Of a DNA stretch of 64,000 nt, positions 7,951 to 16,710 are shown piece after piece. A program made the position numbers and the translations under genes. Every line of letters starts with the position of its first letter. Position 1 is the stretch's first letter. The stretch is from CAIWHR01 sp963734055 (GTDB lineage Bacteria; Pseudomonadota; Gammaproteobacteria; Burkholderiales; Casimicrobiaceae): positions 62,001 through 126,000 of the forward strand of contig CAVTFQ010000002.1 of the NCBI GenBank assembly GCA_963734055.1. Direction: 5' to 3'. The notes under the pieces are model-generated. The model had not been told where the DNA came from, ran no database searches, and saw only the letters and a program-made list of their open reading frames with translations.

Positions 7951-9648
7951 ATGAACCCGCGCACGGCCGGCAACATCGCTGAGCTCTTCGCGCGCCACCG
8001 GGCGCAGCCGCACGCCGTGCTCTACCGGCACGCGACCGACGCCGGCTGGCGCGACGTGACCGTCGCGGAGCTCGCGACGGACATCGGGCGCTGGCAGGCC
8101 GCATTCCGGCGCCAGGGACTCGTGGCGGGCGATCGCGTTGCGCTCGCCGCGCGGAACGGGCCGGCGTGGGTCGCGATCGACCTCGCGGCGCTCGGGCTCG
8201 CGCTGGTCGTCGTCCCCCTTTACGTCGACGACAACCCGGACAATTTCGCGTGGTGCGTCGCCAACGCCGAGGCGAGGCTCGCAATCGTCGAGAACGTGCG
8301 GCTTTCCGCGGGCCTGCGCCGGAGCGCCCCGGGCACAGCGGCGCCCGAGCGCATCGTCGTGCTGCGCGCGGAGGAGGCTCTCGCAAGCGGTGGCGGCGCG
8401 ATCACGGCCGCGGAGTACCTGGCGGGCGCGCACGGGCCGTTCGAGGTCGCGCCGGTGCCCGAGAGGACGCTCGCGACGATCTGCTACACGTCGGGGACCG
8501 CGGGCCGGCCGAAGGGCGTGATGCTGTCGCACGACAACATCCTCGCCAACGTCGCGGCCTGCCGGGAGACCGGAATGGCGCGCCCGACCGACCGTTTCCT
8601 GTCGATTCTGCCGCTCTCGCACATGTTCGAGCGCACCGGGGGCTATTACCTGCCGCTGTCGATCGGCGCGACGGTCGTGTTCGCGCGCGGCGTGGCGCGG
8701 CTCGCCGACGACTTCCTGCAGCAGGCGCCCACGGCGGTGTTCGCGGTGCCGCGCATCTTCGAGCGCTTCGCCGCGCGCATCGAGCGTTCGCTTGCGGATT
8801 CGCGCGTGCGGCGGGCGCTCTTCGCCGCGTGCGTGGAGCGCGGCTCCGTGGCGGCCCGCGGCCGCGCCTCGCCGCTCGAGCAGCTCGTCGTCACGATGCT
8901 GCGCGCGATCGTCGCGGCGCCGATCCTCGCGAAGTTCGGCGGCCGGCTGCGGCTCGCAGTGGTTGGCGGAGCACCGCTCGATCCCGCCCTCGCCCGCACT
9001 TTCATCGGCCTCGGGCTCCCGGTGCTGCAGGGCTACGGTCTCACCGAAGCGTCGCCGGTCGTTGCCGTGAACCCGGACGACGACAACGATCCCGAATCGG
9101 TGGGACCGCCCCTGCCGGGGCTCGAAGTGAGGCTCAAGGAGGGCGGCGCGCTCGAGGTCCGGGGCCCGAGCGTCATGCTGGGTTACTGGCGCAACGAGGA
9201 GGCGACGCGCGCGGCGATCGACCCCGACGGCTGGCTCGTCACCGGCGACGTGGCCGAGCTCCGCGGCGGCAAGCTGTACATCCGCGGCCGCGTGAAGGAC
9301 ATCCTTGTCCTGTCGAACGGCGAGAAGCTCCCGCCCCAGGACGCCGAGCTCGCCCTCCTGCGCGACCCGGCATTCGAGCAGGTGATGCTGATCGGCGAAG
9401 GCCGGCCGTTTCCGGTCCTGCTCGCGGTGACGCAGGAAACCGACGAGAAGACGCTGCTGCGCCGCGCGAACGAGCAGCTCAAGGCGTTCCCGCGATGGGT
9501 GCGCGTGCGCCGGGTGATTGCCACGAAGGCCCCCTGGGATGTCGAGAGCGGGCTGCTCACGCCCACGCTCAAGCTCAGGCGGGGGCTCGTGGCCCAGCGT
9601 TTCGCCGCCGAGATCGATGCGGCTTACGCCGCCGCCAACCAGGACTGA
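7951..9648 (+). CDS. AMP-dependent long-chain acyl-CoA synthetase
   Basis: A 565-residue acyl-adenylate-forming enzyme of the long-chain FadD15/ACSL type. The P-loop motif Y-T-S-G-T-A-G-R-P-K-G-V is at about residues 177-188, the aromatic/Ser motif Y-G-L-T-E-A-S near 360, the Asp of W-L-V-T-G-D near 430, and the hinge region reads K-D-I-L-V-L-S-N-G-E-K. It activates a fatty acid with ATP and CoA. It lies divergent from the PHA-system gene and upstream of the psrA-like gene. A second, E. coli FadD-like synthetase occurs at 16711. Substrate chain length cannot be read. Confidence 0.9.
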   Translation: MNPRTAGNIAELFARHRAQPHAVLYRHATDAGWRDVTVAELATDIGRWQAAFRRQGLVAGDRVALAARNGPAWVAIDLAALGLALVVVPLYVDDNPDNFAWCVANAEARLAIVENVRLSAGLRRSAPGTAAPERIVVLRAEEALASGGGAITAAEYLAGAHGPFEVAPVPERTLATICYTSGTAGRPKGVMLSHDNILANVAACRETGMARPTDRFLSILPLSHMFERTGGYYLPLSIGATVVFARGVARLADDFLQQAPTAVFAVPRIFERFAARIERSLADSRVRRALFAACVERGSVAARGRASPLEQLVVTMLRAIVAAPILAKFGGRLRLAVVGGAPLDPALARTFIGLGLPVLQGYGLTEASPVVAVNPDDDNDPESVGPPLPGLEVRLKEGGALEVRGPSVMLGYWRNEEATRAAIDPDGWLVTGDVAELRGGKLYIRGRVKDILVLSNGEKLPPQDAELALLRDPAFEQVMLIGEGRPFPVLLAVTQETDEKTLLRRANEQLKAFPRWVRVRRVIATKAPWDVESGLLTPTLKLRRGLVAQRFAAEIDAAYAAANQD

Positions 9649-9765
9649 CGGATCTGGGGGCGTGCCGTCGAAATTGCTGCACGCATCGGTTGAGGGCATT
9701 CGACGCAAGTAAGCACACGCTGACTTAGCGCCCGCCAGACGCGCGTCGCGATGCCTGCTGAATGC

Positions 9766-9794
9766 TTGACATTCCGCCAACCTCGGCCCAGAGT
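9766..9794 (+). promoter_or_regulatory. Putative sigma70 promoter of the psrA-like gene
   Basis: A perfect -35 hexamer TTGACA lies at 9766-9771. Seventeen bases later is a weak -10 candidate CAGAGT (9789-9794). The inverted-repeat operator begins on the next base, so a bound repressor would cover the transcription start. The -10 match is only 3 of 6, so this is a prediction. Confidence 0.45.
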
Positions 9795-9810
9795 TCAAAC
9801 GAACGTTTGA
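9795..9810. promoter_or_regulatory. PsrA-type operator (perfect inverted repeat)
   Basis: TCAAACG-AA-CGTTTGA is a perfect 7+7 inverted repeat with a 2-base spacer. It contains CAAAC-N4-GTTTG, which matches the G/C-AAAC-(N2-4)-GTTT-G/C site described for Pseudomonas PsrA. It sits directly in front of a TetR gene that precedes fadE, 15 bases upstream of its GTG start and overlapping the predicted transcription start. Autorepression relieved by long-chain fatty acids or acyl-CoA is the expected logic; the binding itself is inferred. Confidence 0.7.
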
Positions 9811-9825
9811 TTCAGGGGATCGGCT

Positions 9826-10560
9826 GTGGAAGGCAATGCCATTCGCACGATTGAGCGCGAGATGCCGGTCGCGACCAAGGACCGGATTCTTGACGCCGCC
9901 GAAGCCTTGTTCATGGAGCACGGCTTCGAGGCGACGAGCCTCCGTTCGATCACGACTGCCGCCGGGGTCAACCTCGCGGCCGTCAACTATCACTTCGGCA
10001 GCAAGGAGGAGTTGTTCCAGGCGGTGCTGACGCGCCGTCTCGACCCCATGAATCAGGAGCGCGTGGATCTTCTGTCAGCGCTCGAGCGCGCGGCGGCGCC
10101 GGGGGCCGTGCCTTGCGAGCAGATTCTTTCCGCGATGTTCGTGCCGGCGCTGCGCCTCGCTCGCGACCCCGAGCGCGGCGGCAAGGATTTCCTGCGCCTC
10201 CTGGGCCGCGCCTATGCGGACCCGGCGCCGTTCATTCGCCGGTTCCTTTCGGCCCAGTACGCGGCGATGATCGCGCGCTTCAAGGCGGCGTTCGCGCGGG
10301 CGCTGCCCGAGCTGCCCCCGAAAGAGCTCTCGTGGCGGCTGCACTTCATCATGGGGGCGCTGTCCTACACGCTCGCAGGCACCGACGCGCTCAAGCTGAT
10401 CGCCGAGCTCACGTCGACTGACACAGGCAACGACGAGATGCTGCTGCGGCGGCTGGCGCCGTTTCTCCTCGCTGGGCTCCAGTCCCCGCTGCCGGAAACC
10501 TCCGCCGCCGGGCGCGCGCTCGACGGCGAGCTCGAGCGTCTGCGCTCGCGCGCGCCTTGA
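9826..10560 (+). CDS. TetR-family fatty-acid-responsive regulator (PsrA-like)
   Basis: A 244-residue TetR regulator. The DNA-binding domain spans about residues 17-62 (K-D-R-I-L-D-A-A-E-A-L-F, then T-S-L-R-S-I-T-T-A-A-G-V-N-L-A-A-V-N-Y-H-F-G); the C-terminal half is the helical ligand domain. It precedes fadE by 37 bases on the same strand and carries a PsrA-type operator in its own promoter, so it probably represses the fad genes until acyl ligands appear. The GTG at 9826 is preceded by AGGGGA at a good distance; an ATG at 9862 is the alternative. The PsrA name rests on context, operator and general similarity. Confidence 0.8.
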   Translation: MEGNAIRTIEREMPVATKDRILDAAEALFMEHGFEATSLRSITTAAGVNLAAVNYHFGSKEELFQAVLTRRLDPMNQERVDLLSALERAAAPGAVPCEQILSAMFVPALRLARDPERGGKDFLRLLGRAYADPAPFIRRFLSAQYAAMIARFKAAFARALPELPPKELSWRLHFIMGALSYTLAGTDALKLIAELTSTDTGNDEMLLRRLAPFLLAGLQSPLPETSAAGRALDGELERLRSRAP

Positions 10561-10597
10561 GAACGATGAAACGACCCTCATTCAAAGGGAGACCTTG

Positions 10598-13132
10598 ATG
10601 CTGATCCTCCTCTGGCTGATCGCGGTGCTGGCGGGCGCGGTGGCGCTGGCCTATGTCAACGCCTCCGGCGTCGTGTGGAGCGCCGCCATCGCGGGCGCCA
10701 TCGCGGTGCTGTGGGGCGGGCACGTCGTCCCCAACGGGCTTGCGGTCGCGCTCGCCGCGGTGTTCGTCCTGATCGCGGTTCCGCTCAACGTGCCGGCGTT
10801 GCGCCGCCGCCTCGTGAGCAACCCTGTCCTCGCGGCGTTCCGCAAGGTGCTGCCGCCGATGTCGCAGACCGAGCGCGAGGCGATCGAGGCGGGCACCGTG
10901 TGGTGGGATGGCGAGCTCTTCTCCGGCCGTCCGGACTGGAAGAAGCTCCTCGGTACGCCGGCCCCGACGCTCACCCCGGACGAGCAGAGCTTCATGGACC
11001 ACGAGGTCGAGGAGCTCTGCGCGATGGTCACGGACTGGGAGACAACCAACGTGCACCGCGACCTCCCGCCGGCCGTCTGGCAGTACATCAAGGACAAGGG
11101 CTTCTGGGGGATGGCCATCGCGAAGGAGTACGGCGGGCTCGGCTTCACCGCGTACGGGCACTCGCAGGTGATGACCAAGCTGTCGACGCATTCGGGCACG
11201 GTCTCCGTCACCGTGATGGTTCCGAATTCGCTGGGTCCCGGCGAGCTGCTCGCGCATTACGGCACCGACGAGCAGAAGCGGCATTACCTGCCGCGGCTCG
11301 CGAAAGGGCTCGAGATCCCCTGCTTCGCGCTCACCAATCCGAATGCCGGCTCCGACGCCGCCGCGATTCCCGATTACGGCATCGTCTGCTGGGGCGAGCA
11401 CGAAGGGAAGCGCACGCTGGGCCTTCGCGTCACATGGGACAAGCGCTACATCACGCTCGGACCCGTGGCGACGCTGCTCGGCCTCGCGTTCCGCGCCTAC
11501 GACCCCGACCATCTCGTCGGCGACAGGGACGATCTCGGCATCAGCTGCGCGCTCGTGCCGACGTCGCATCCCGGCGTCGAGATCGGGCGCCGCCACATGC
11601 CGCTGAATGCGGTGTTCCAGAACGGACCAACCTGGGGTCGCGACGTGTTCATCCCGATGGACTGGATCATCGGCGGGCAGCCGATGCTCGGGCGCGGCTG
11701 GCGGATGCTGATGGAGTGCCTGGCCGCGGGCCGGGGCATCTCGCTGCCGTCCTCCGCGACCGGAATGGCAAAGCTGGCCGTGCGGGCGACCGGCGGCTAC
11801 GCGCGCGTGCGCACGCAGTTCAAGACGCCGATCGGCCGCTTCGAAGGCATCGAGGAGGCGCTCACGAGGATGGGCGGCAACCTCTACATGATGGACGCCG
11901 CGCGGAGGCTCACGACCTCGGCGATCGACGCCGGCGAGAAGCCGGCGGTCATTTCCGGCATTGCGAAGCTGCACCTGACCGAGCGCGGCCGCCAGGTGGT
12001 CAACGACGCGATGGACGTGGTCGGCGGCAAGGGCATCTGCATGGGCCCGTCGAACTTCCTCGGCGCGGCGTACATGCAGGCGCCTGTCGCCATCACGGTC
12101 GAAGGCGCGAACATCCTGACGCGGAGCCTGATTGTGTTCGGGCAGGGCGCGATCCGCTGCCATCCCTACGTGCTCAAGGAAATGGAGGCCACGCGCGAAG
12201 CGGATCCGGCGAAGGCGTCGGCGGCGTTCGACGCGGCTCTGTTCGGGCACCTCCGGTTCACGCTCGCCAACATGGCGCGGACGCTGGTGACGGGCGTCAC
12301 CGGCTCGCACTTCGTCGGCGTGCCGGTCGACGTCGCGCCCGCGACGCGCCGCTATTATCAGCAGCTGACCCGTTTCTCGGCGGCACTCGCGTTCCTCGCC
12401 GACGTGTCGATGGGCTCGCTCGGCGGCGCGCTCAAGCGCAAGGAGAAGCTCTCGGCGCGCCTGGGGGACATCCTCTCGCTCATGTACCTCTGCTCGGCGA
12501 CGCTCAAGCGTTACGAGGACGAGGGGCGGCAGGAGGCCGACGCCCCGCTCATGCACTGGGCGATCTGGGACGCGATGTACAAGGCGCAGACCGCCTTCGA
12601 GGGCGTGATCTCGAACTTCCCCAACCGGATGATCGCGGCCGTGATGCGCGCGATCGTCTTCCCGCTCGGCCGGCCGTACGTGATCCCGTCGGACAAGCTC
12701 GGTCACGACGTCGCTAAGCTCCTGCTCGAGCCCTCCGCGACGCGCGACCGGCTGACGGCCGGGATGCACCTGCCGGCGACGGGCGAGGACCCGGTGTCGC
12801 TGATCGAGCGCGCGCTCGGGGCGACGCTCGAAGCCGAGCCGATCGAGGCGCGGATCCGTGCCGCGGCCAAGGAAGGCCGCTTCGACGCGAAGCTACCGCC
12901 GGGTGCGGGTCTCGAGGAGCTGCTCCGCCGCGCGCAGGCGGCGAACGTCGTCACGGCCGACGAGGCCCAAGCGGTGCTCGCCGCGCGTGACCTCGTCGAT
13001 AAGGTGATCCGCGTCGACGACTTCCCGCAGGACCTCGGGGCTTCGGAGATGCAGCTCGACGCGCTCGCCGCCGCGCCGTCGTCGACGACGTCGACGACGC
13101 CCTCGGTCGCCGCGCAGAAGGCGGCCGCCTAG
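10598..13132 (+). CDS. fadE: Acyl-CoA dehydrogenase FadE
   Basis: An 844-residue protein, close to E. coli FadE (814). Two hydrophobic stretches at the N-terminus (about 1-22 and 28-65) suggest membrane anchoring, followed by the acyl-CoA dehydrogenase fold (F-A-L-T-N-P-N-A-G-S-D-A and the E-G-A-N-I-L-T-R-S segment) and the extra C-terminal DUF1974-type domain specific to FadE. It catalyses the first, FAD-dependent step of beta-oxidation. I chose the ATG at 10598, seven bases after AAAGGGA, over the adjacent upstream TTG. It directly follows the PsrA-like regulator. Confidence 0.93.
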   Translation: MLILLWLIAVLAGAVALAYVNASGVVWSAAIAGAIAVLWGGHVVPNGLAVALAAVFVLIAVPLNVPALRRRLVSNPVLAAFRKVLPPMSQTEREAIEAGTVWWDGELFSGRPDWKKLLGTPAPTLTPDEQSFMDHEVEELCAMVTDWETTNVHRDLPPAVWQYIKDKGFWGMAIAKEYGGLGFTAYGHSQVMTKLSTHSGTVSVTVMVPNSLGPGELLAHYGTDEQKRHYLPRLAKGLEIPCFALTNPNAGSDAAAIPDYGIVCWGEHEGKRTLGLRVTWDKRYITLGPVATLLGLAFRAYDPDHLVGDRDDLGISCALVPTSHPGVEIGRRHMPLNAVFQNGPTWGRDVFIPMDWIIGGQPMLGRGWRMLMECLAAGRGISLPSSATGMAKLAVRATGGYARVRTQFKTPIGRFEGIEEALTRMGGNLYMMDAARRLTTSAIDAGEKPAVISGIAKLHLTERGRQVVNDAMDVVGGKGICMGPSNFLGAAYMQAPVAITVEGANILTRSLIVFGQGAIRCHPYVLKEMEATREADPAKASAAFDAALFGHLRFTLANMARTLVTGVTGSHFVGVPVDVAPATRRYYQQLTRFSAALAFLADVSMGSLGGALKRKEKLSARLGDILSLMYLCSATLKRYEDEGRQEADAPLMHWAIWDAMYKAQTAFEGVISNFPNRMIAAVMRAIVFPLGRPYVIPSDKLGHDVAKLLLEPSATRDRLTAGMHLPATGEDPVSLIERALGATLEAEPIEARIRAAAKEGRFDAKLPPGAGLEELLRRAQAANVVTADEAQAVLAARDLVDKVIRVDDFPQDLGASEMQLDALAAAPSSTTSTTPSVAAQKAAA

Positions 13133-13144
13133 GCAGGCGCGGCG

Positions 13145-13232
13145 ATGAGCGCCGCCGGGCCGCCCCAAGGCGCTCGCCCCCTCCCTCGGGGAGGGGGTGC
13201 GCGAAGCCGCGGAGCGGCGAGCCTGGGGGAGG
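13145..13232. repeat. 88-bp dispersed GC-rich repeat, copy A
   Basis: This block shares 27 of its first 28 bases (core GGGCCGCCCCAAGGCG) with the inverse of 46457-46544, and both copies are 88 bp long with similar G/C-run architecture. It contains a strong hairpin (CCCTCCCTCGGGGAGGG around 13179-13197). Its right end, GGGGGAGG (13225-13232), lies 7 bases before the thiolase ATG and so serves as its ribosome binding site. I associate this repeat type with Burkholderiales intergenic regions, from memory. Confidence 0.75.
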
Positions 13233-13239
13233 TTACCCA

Positions 13240-14526
13240 ATGACCGAGCCGATCTACATCATCGACGGCGCGCGGACCCCGTTCCTGAAGGCGCGCAACC
13301 GGCCGGGACCGTTCGCCGCGTCCGATCTCGCGACCGACGCCGGCCGCGCGCTGCTCCTGCGGCAGCGCTTCGATCCGCCCGAGCTGTCCGAAGTGATCCT
13401 GGGCTGCGCGGCACCCTCGCCCGACGAGGTCAACATCGGTCGTGTCGTCGCGCTGCGGATGGGTTGCGGCAATAAGATGCCGGCCTGGACCGTAATGCGC
13501 AACTGCGCGTCGGGCATGCAGGCGCTCGACTCGGCGATCGCCAACATCCGCACCGGGCGCTCGAGCCTCGTACTCGCCGGCGGCGTCGATGCGCTCTCGC
13601 GGGCGCCGCTCCTTTTTTCCGACGCGATGGTCGTCTGGCTCGCGAACTGGTATGCGGCGAAGACGCTCGGCCAGCGGGCCGCGCTGCTCGCGAAGTTCCG
13701 GCCCGGCTACCTCGCACCGGTCATCGGGCTCATGAAGGGGCTGACCGATCCCGTCGTCGGGCTCCTCATGGGGCAGACCGCCGAGAATCTCGCGTACCGG
13801 TTCGGCATCACGCGCCGGGAGATGGACGAATACGCGGCGCGCAGCCATCAGCGCGTGCTGGCCGCGCAGAAGGCGGGCCATTTCGAGCACGAGCTCGTTC
13901 CTCTGTTCGACAAGGCCGGCAAGGTCTACCCGGCCGATGACGGCGTGCGCGAGGACTCGACGCCGGAGAACCTGGCGAAGCTCAAGCCCTTCTTCGACCG
14001 CAAGTACGGCAACGTCACCGCGGGCAACAGCTCGCAGGTCACGGACGGTGCGGTGTGGCTCCTCCTCGCCTCGGAGCGCGCGGTCGCCGAGCACAAGCTC
14101 GAGCCCCGGGGCCGCATCGTCGACTCCGAGTGGGCGGGGCTCGATCCCGCGCAGATGGGCCTCGGTCCCGTGCACGCGGCGACGCCGATCCTGGCGCGGC
14201 ACAACCTCGGCCTGAACGACCTCGATGCGTGGGAGATCAACGAGGCGTTCGCCGCCCAGGTGATCGCGTGTCTCCGCGCGTGGGAGAGCGCCGACTACTG
14301 CCGGCAGGAGCTCGGCCGCGACGGCGCGATGGGCCGGCTCGACGAAGCGAAGCTCAACGTCGACGGCGGCGCGATCGCGCTCGGCCACCCGGTCGGCGCA
14401 TCGGGCGCGAGGATCGTGCTCCACGTGTTGAACGTGCTCGAACGCACGGGCGGCAGGCGCGGCATGGCGGCGATCTGCATCGGCGGGGGCCTGGGCGGCG
14501 CAATGCTCGTCGAGCGCGGAAAGTAG
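13240..14526 (+). CDS. Acetyl-CoA C-acyltransferase (FadI-like thiolase)
   Basis: A 428-residue thiolase. The acylatable Cys is in M-R-N-C-A-S-G-M-Q (about residue 88), the N-E-A-F-A-A-Q block follows near residue 333, the His is in G-H-P-V-G-A-S-G, and the second Cys is in C-I-G-G-G-L-G. It is longer than FadA and resembles FadI-type enzymes that pair with FadJ; here the next gene is FadJ-like. It performs the thiolytic last step of beta-oxidation. Its ribosome binding site comes from the repeat just upstream, and its TAG stop lies inside a GTAGGGTC palindromic repeat. Confidence 0.9.
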   Translation: MTEPIYIIDGARTPFLKARNRPGPFAASDLATDAGRALLLRQRFDPPELSEVILGCAAPSPDEVNIGRVVALRMGCGNKMPAWTVMRNCASGMQALDSAIANIRTGRSSLVLAGGVDALSRAPLLFSDAMVVWLANWYAAKTLGQRAALLAKFRPGYLAPVIGLMKGLTDPVVGLLMGQTAENLAYRFGITRREMDEYAARSHQRVLAAQKAGHFEHELVPLFDKAGKVYPADDGVREDSTPENLAKLKPFFDRKYGNVTAGNSSQVTDGAVWLLLASERAVAEHKLEPRGRIVDSEWAGLDPAQMGLGPVHAATPILARHNLGLNDLDAWEINEAFAAQVIACLRAWESADYCRQELGRDGAMGRLDEAKLNVDGGAIALGHPVGASGARIVLHVLNVLERTGGRRGMAAICIGGGLGGAMLVERGK

Positions 14527-14582
14527 GGTCAGACCCTACTTTCCTCCGATTCCGCTCCAAGGCCGGGTCTGACCCTACTTTC
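14518..14582. repeat. Palindromic GTAGGGTCAGACCC repeat pair, copy 1
   Basis: A perfect palindrome with arms of 13 around a single base (GGAAAGTAGGGTC-A-GACCCTACTTTCC, 14518-14544) is followed after 20 bases by a partly truncated second unit (GGGTC-T-GACCCTACTTT, 14565-14581). The same paired arrangement occurs at 26974-27069. The first palindrome contains the thiolase stop codon, and the element fills the gap to the next gene. It is most likely a mobile or REP-like repeat; no transposase is nearby. Confidence 0.8.
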
Positions 14583-14598
14583 GACCGAAAAGAAACCG

Positions 14599-16542
14599 AT
14601 GCGACACTGGATCCTCGCGCGCGAAGCGGACGGCCTTGCGCGCCTCACGTTCGACAAGGCCGGCACGACGACGAACACGCTGTCCTCCGACGTGCTTGCC
14701 GAGCTCGACCATGCGCTCGACACGCTCGACCGCGACCCGCCGAAGGGCCTCGTCATCGCGTCCGGCAAGGCGAACGGCTTCATCGCCGGCGCCGACATCG
14801 ACGAGTTCGGCAAGGTCGAGACCGAGGACGACGCGATCGCGCTCGTCAGGCGCGGCTGGGACACTTTCGAGCGGCTCGCATCGGTCAAGTACCCGACGCT
14901 CGCACTCATCCGCGGCTTCTGCCTGGGCGGCGGGCTCGAGCTCGCGCTCGCCTGCCGCTACCGCGTCGTCGTCGACGAGCCCGGCACGCGCCTCGGCCTG
15001 CCGGAAGTGATGCTCGGCATCGTCCCGGGCTGGGGCGGGATGAAACGACTGCCGCGGCTCGCGGGCGCGCCGGCCGCGCTCGACATGATGCTCTCGGGCC
15101 GCACGATCGACGCGCGCCGCGCGAAGAAGCTCGGCATCGCCGACGAATGCGTGCCGCCGCGGATCATGGAGAACACGGCCCGCGGCGTCCTGACGGCGCT
15201 GCCGCCGCCGCGGACGCTGCCGTTTCCGCTGTCGCTCACGCTCGCGGGTCCCGTCCGCGGCTTCATCGCCGCGCAGGCGCGGAAACAGGTCGCGAAGCGC
15301 GCGCGGCGCGAGCACTATCCCGCGCCGTACGCGATCCTCGACCTCTGGGTCAAGCACGACGGCAACGCGCTCGCCGCCTCGCCGTCGGCTCCCGAGTCCG
15401 TCCCGTCGCTTCTCAGGACGCCAACCGCCGCGAACCTGATCCGCGTGTTCAGGCTCCAGGAGCGGTTGAAGTCGCTCGGCAAGGAGGGCGACTTCCAGGC
15501 GGCGCACGTGCACGTCGTCGGCGCCGGCACGATGGGCGGCGACATCGCCGCGTGGTGCGCGCTGCGCGGGCTCACCGTCACACTGCAGGACCAGAACGCG
15601 GAACGCCTCGCGCCGGCGATGGGCCGCGCGGCGAAGCTCTTCGCGCAGCGGCTCAAGGATCCGCGCCGCGCCCGCGACGCGTCGGACCGGCTGATCCCGG
15701 ACGTCGCCGGCGACGGCGTCGCCCGCGCGGACGTGATCGTCGAGGCGATCTTCGAGAATCTCGACGCCAAGCGGAGCCTGTTCGCCGCGCTCGAGGCGAA
15801 GGCGAAGCCGGGCGCCATCCTCGCGACGAACACGTCGTCGATCCCGCTCGAGTCGATCGCGACGGCGATGCGCGACCCGGCCAGGCTGATCGGCATCCAC
15901 TTCTTCAATCCGGTCCCGCAGATGATGCTGGTCGAGGTCGTCGTCGGCGCCGGAACGCGCACGGAGATCGTGCCCGCTGCCGCCGCGTTCGTGCGTCAGA
16001 TCGACAAGCTGCCGCTGCCGGTCAGGAGCGCGCCCGGGTTCCTCGTGAACCGCGTGCTCGCGCCGTACCTGATGGAGGCGATGCGCTGCGTGGACGAAGG
16101 CATCGCGCCGGAGACCATCGACGAGGCGGCGCTCGCCTTTGGGATGCCGATGGGCCCGATCGAGCTCGCCGATACCGTCGGGCTCGACATCTGCGTTGCG
16201 GTCGGCAAGATGCTCAAGCCCGACGCGCCCGAGCCGGCGAAGCTCAAGGCCCTGGTGGACGCGGGGCATCTCGGCAAGAAGACGAAGCGCGGCTTCTACG
16301 ACTGGTCGAGCGGCAAGGCCGCGAAAGGAGTGCCTGGCGCCGTCCCGCCCGGCCTCGCCGAGCGGCTCGTCGGCCCCTTCGTGAGCGAGGCGAAGGCGGC
16401 GCTCGCCGAGCACATCGTCGCCGACGCAGACCTGGTCGATGCGGGCGCGGTCTTCGGCACCGGCTTCGCGCCGTTCCGCGGCGGGCCGATCCACTACGCC
16501 GAGAGCGGCGCCGGCGGCGTCACCGCTCCCCTCGCGGCCTAG
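14599..16542 (+). CDS. Enoyl-CoA hydratase/3-hydroxyacyl-CoA dehydrogenase (FadJ-like)
   Basis: A 647-residue bifunctional beta-oxidation enzyme. The N-terminal crotonase domain shows G-F-I-A-G-A-D-I-D (oxyanion region) and L-G-L-P-E-V-M-L-G-I-V-P-G-W-G-G. The NAD-binding fold (H-V-V-G-A-G-T-M-G-G-D-I-A) begins at about residue 310, and the C-terminal 3HCDH part has H-F-F-N-P-V-P and G-R-G-F-Y-type motifs. It hydrates enoyl-CoA and oxidises the 3-hydroxyacyl-CoA. It is shorter than E. coli FadJ (about 714). It follows the FadI-like thiolase, separated only by the palindromic repeat. Confidence 0.9.
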   Translation: MRHWILAREADGLARLTFDKAGTTTNTLSSDVLAELDHALDTLDRDPPKGLVIASGKANGFIAGADIDEFGKVETEDDAIALVRRGWDTFERLASVKYPTLALIRGFCLGGGLELALACRYRVVVDEPGTRLGLPEVMLGIVPGWGGMKRLPRLAGAPAALDMMLSGRTIDARRAKKLGIADECVPPRIMENTARGVLTALPPPRTLPFPLSLTLAGPVRGFIAAQARKQVAKRARREHYPAPYAILDLWVKHDGNALAASPSAPESVPSLLRTPTAANLIRVFRLQERLKSLGKEGDFQAAHVHVVGAGTMGGDIAAWCALRGLTVTLQDQNAERLAPAMGRAAKLFAQRLKDPRRARDASDRLIPDVAGDGVARADVIVEAIFENLDAKRSLFAALEAKAKPGAILATNTSSIPLESIATAMRDPARLIGIHFFNPVPQMMLVEVVVGAGTRTEIVPAAAAFVRQIDKLPLPVRSAPGFLVNRVLAPYLMEAMRCVDEGIAPETIDEAALAFGMPMGPIELADTVGLDICVAVGKMLKPDAPEPAKLKALVDAGHLGKKTKRGFYDWSSGKAAKGVPGAVPPGLAERLVGPFVSEAKAALAEHIVADADLVDAGAVFGTGFAPFRGGPIHYAESGAGGVTAPLAA

Positions 16543-16710
16543 GTTTTCGCCGCACGGCCCCGCTTCCGTGCGACACACCGTCGCGGGTCTGGCCGAACGC
16601 GCTTGGTGTACGATTTCATCAGCGATCGCGCGCGCGGTCGATGGCGTGTCGTCGTCCACCGCACGAGGCACCGGGCGCGAGACCCGGCGCGCTGTATTCG
16701 GGAGGGACAT

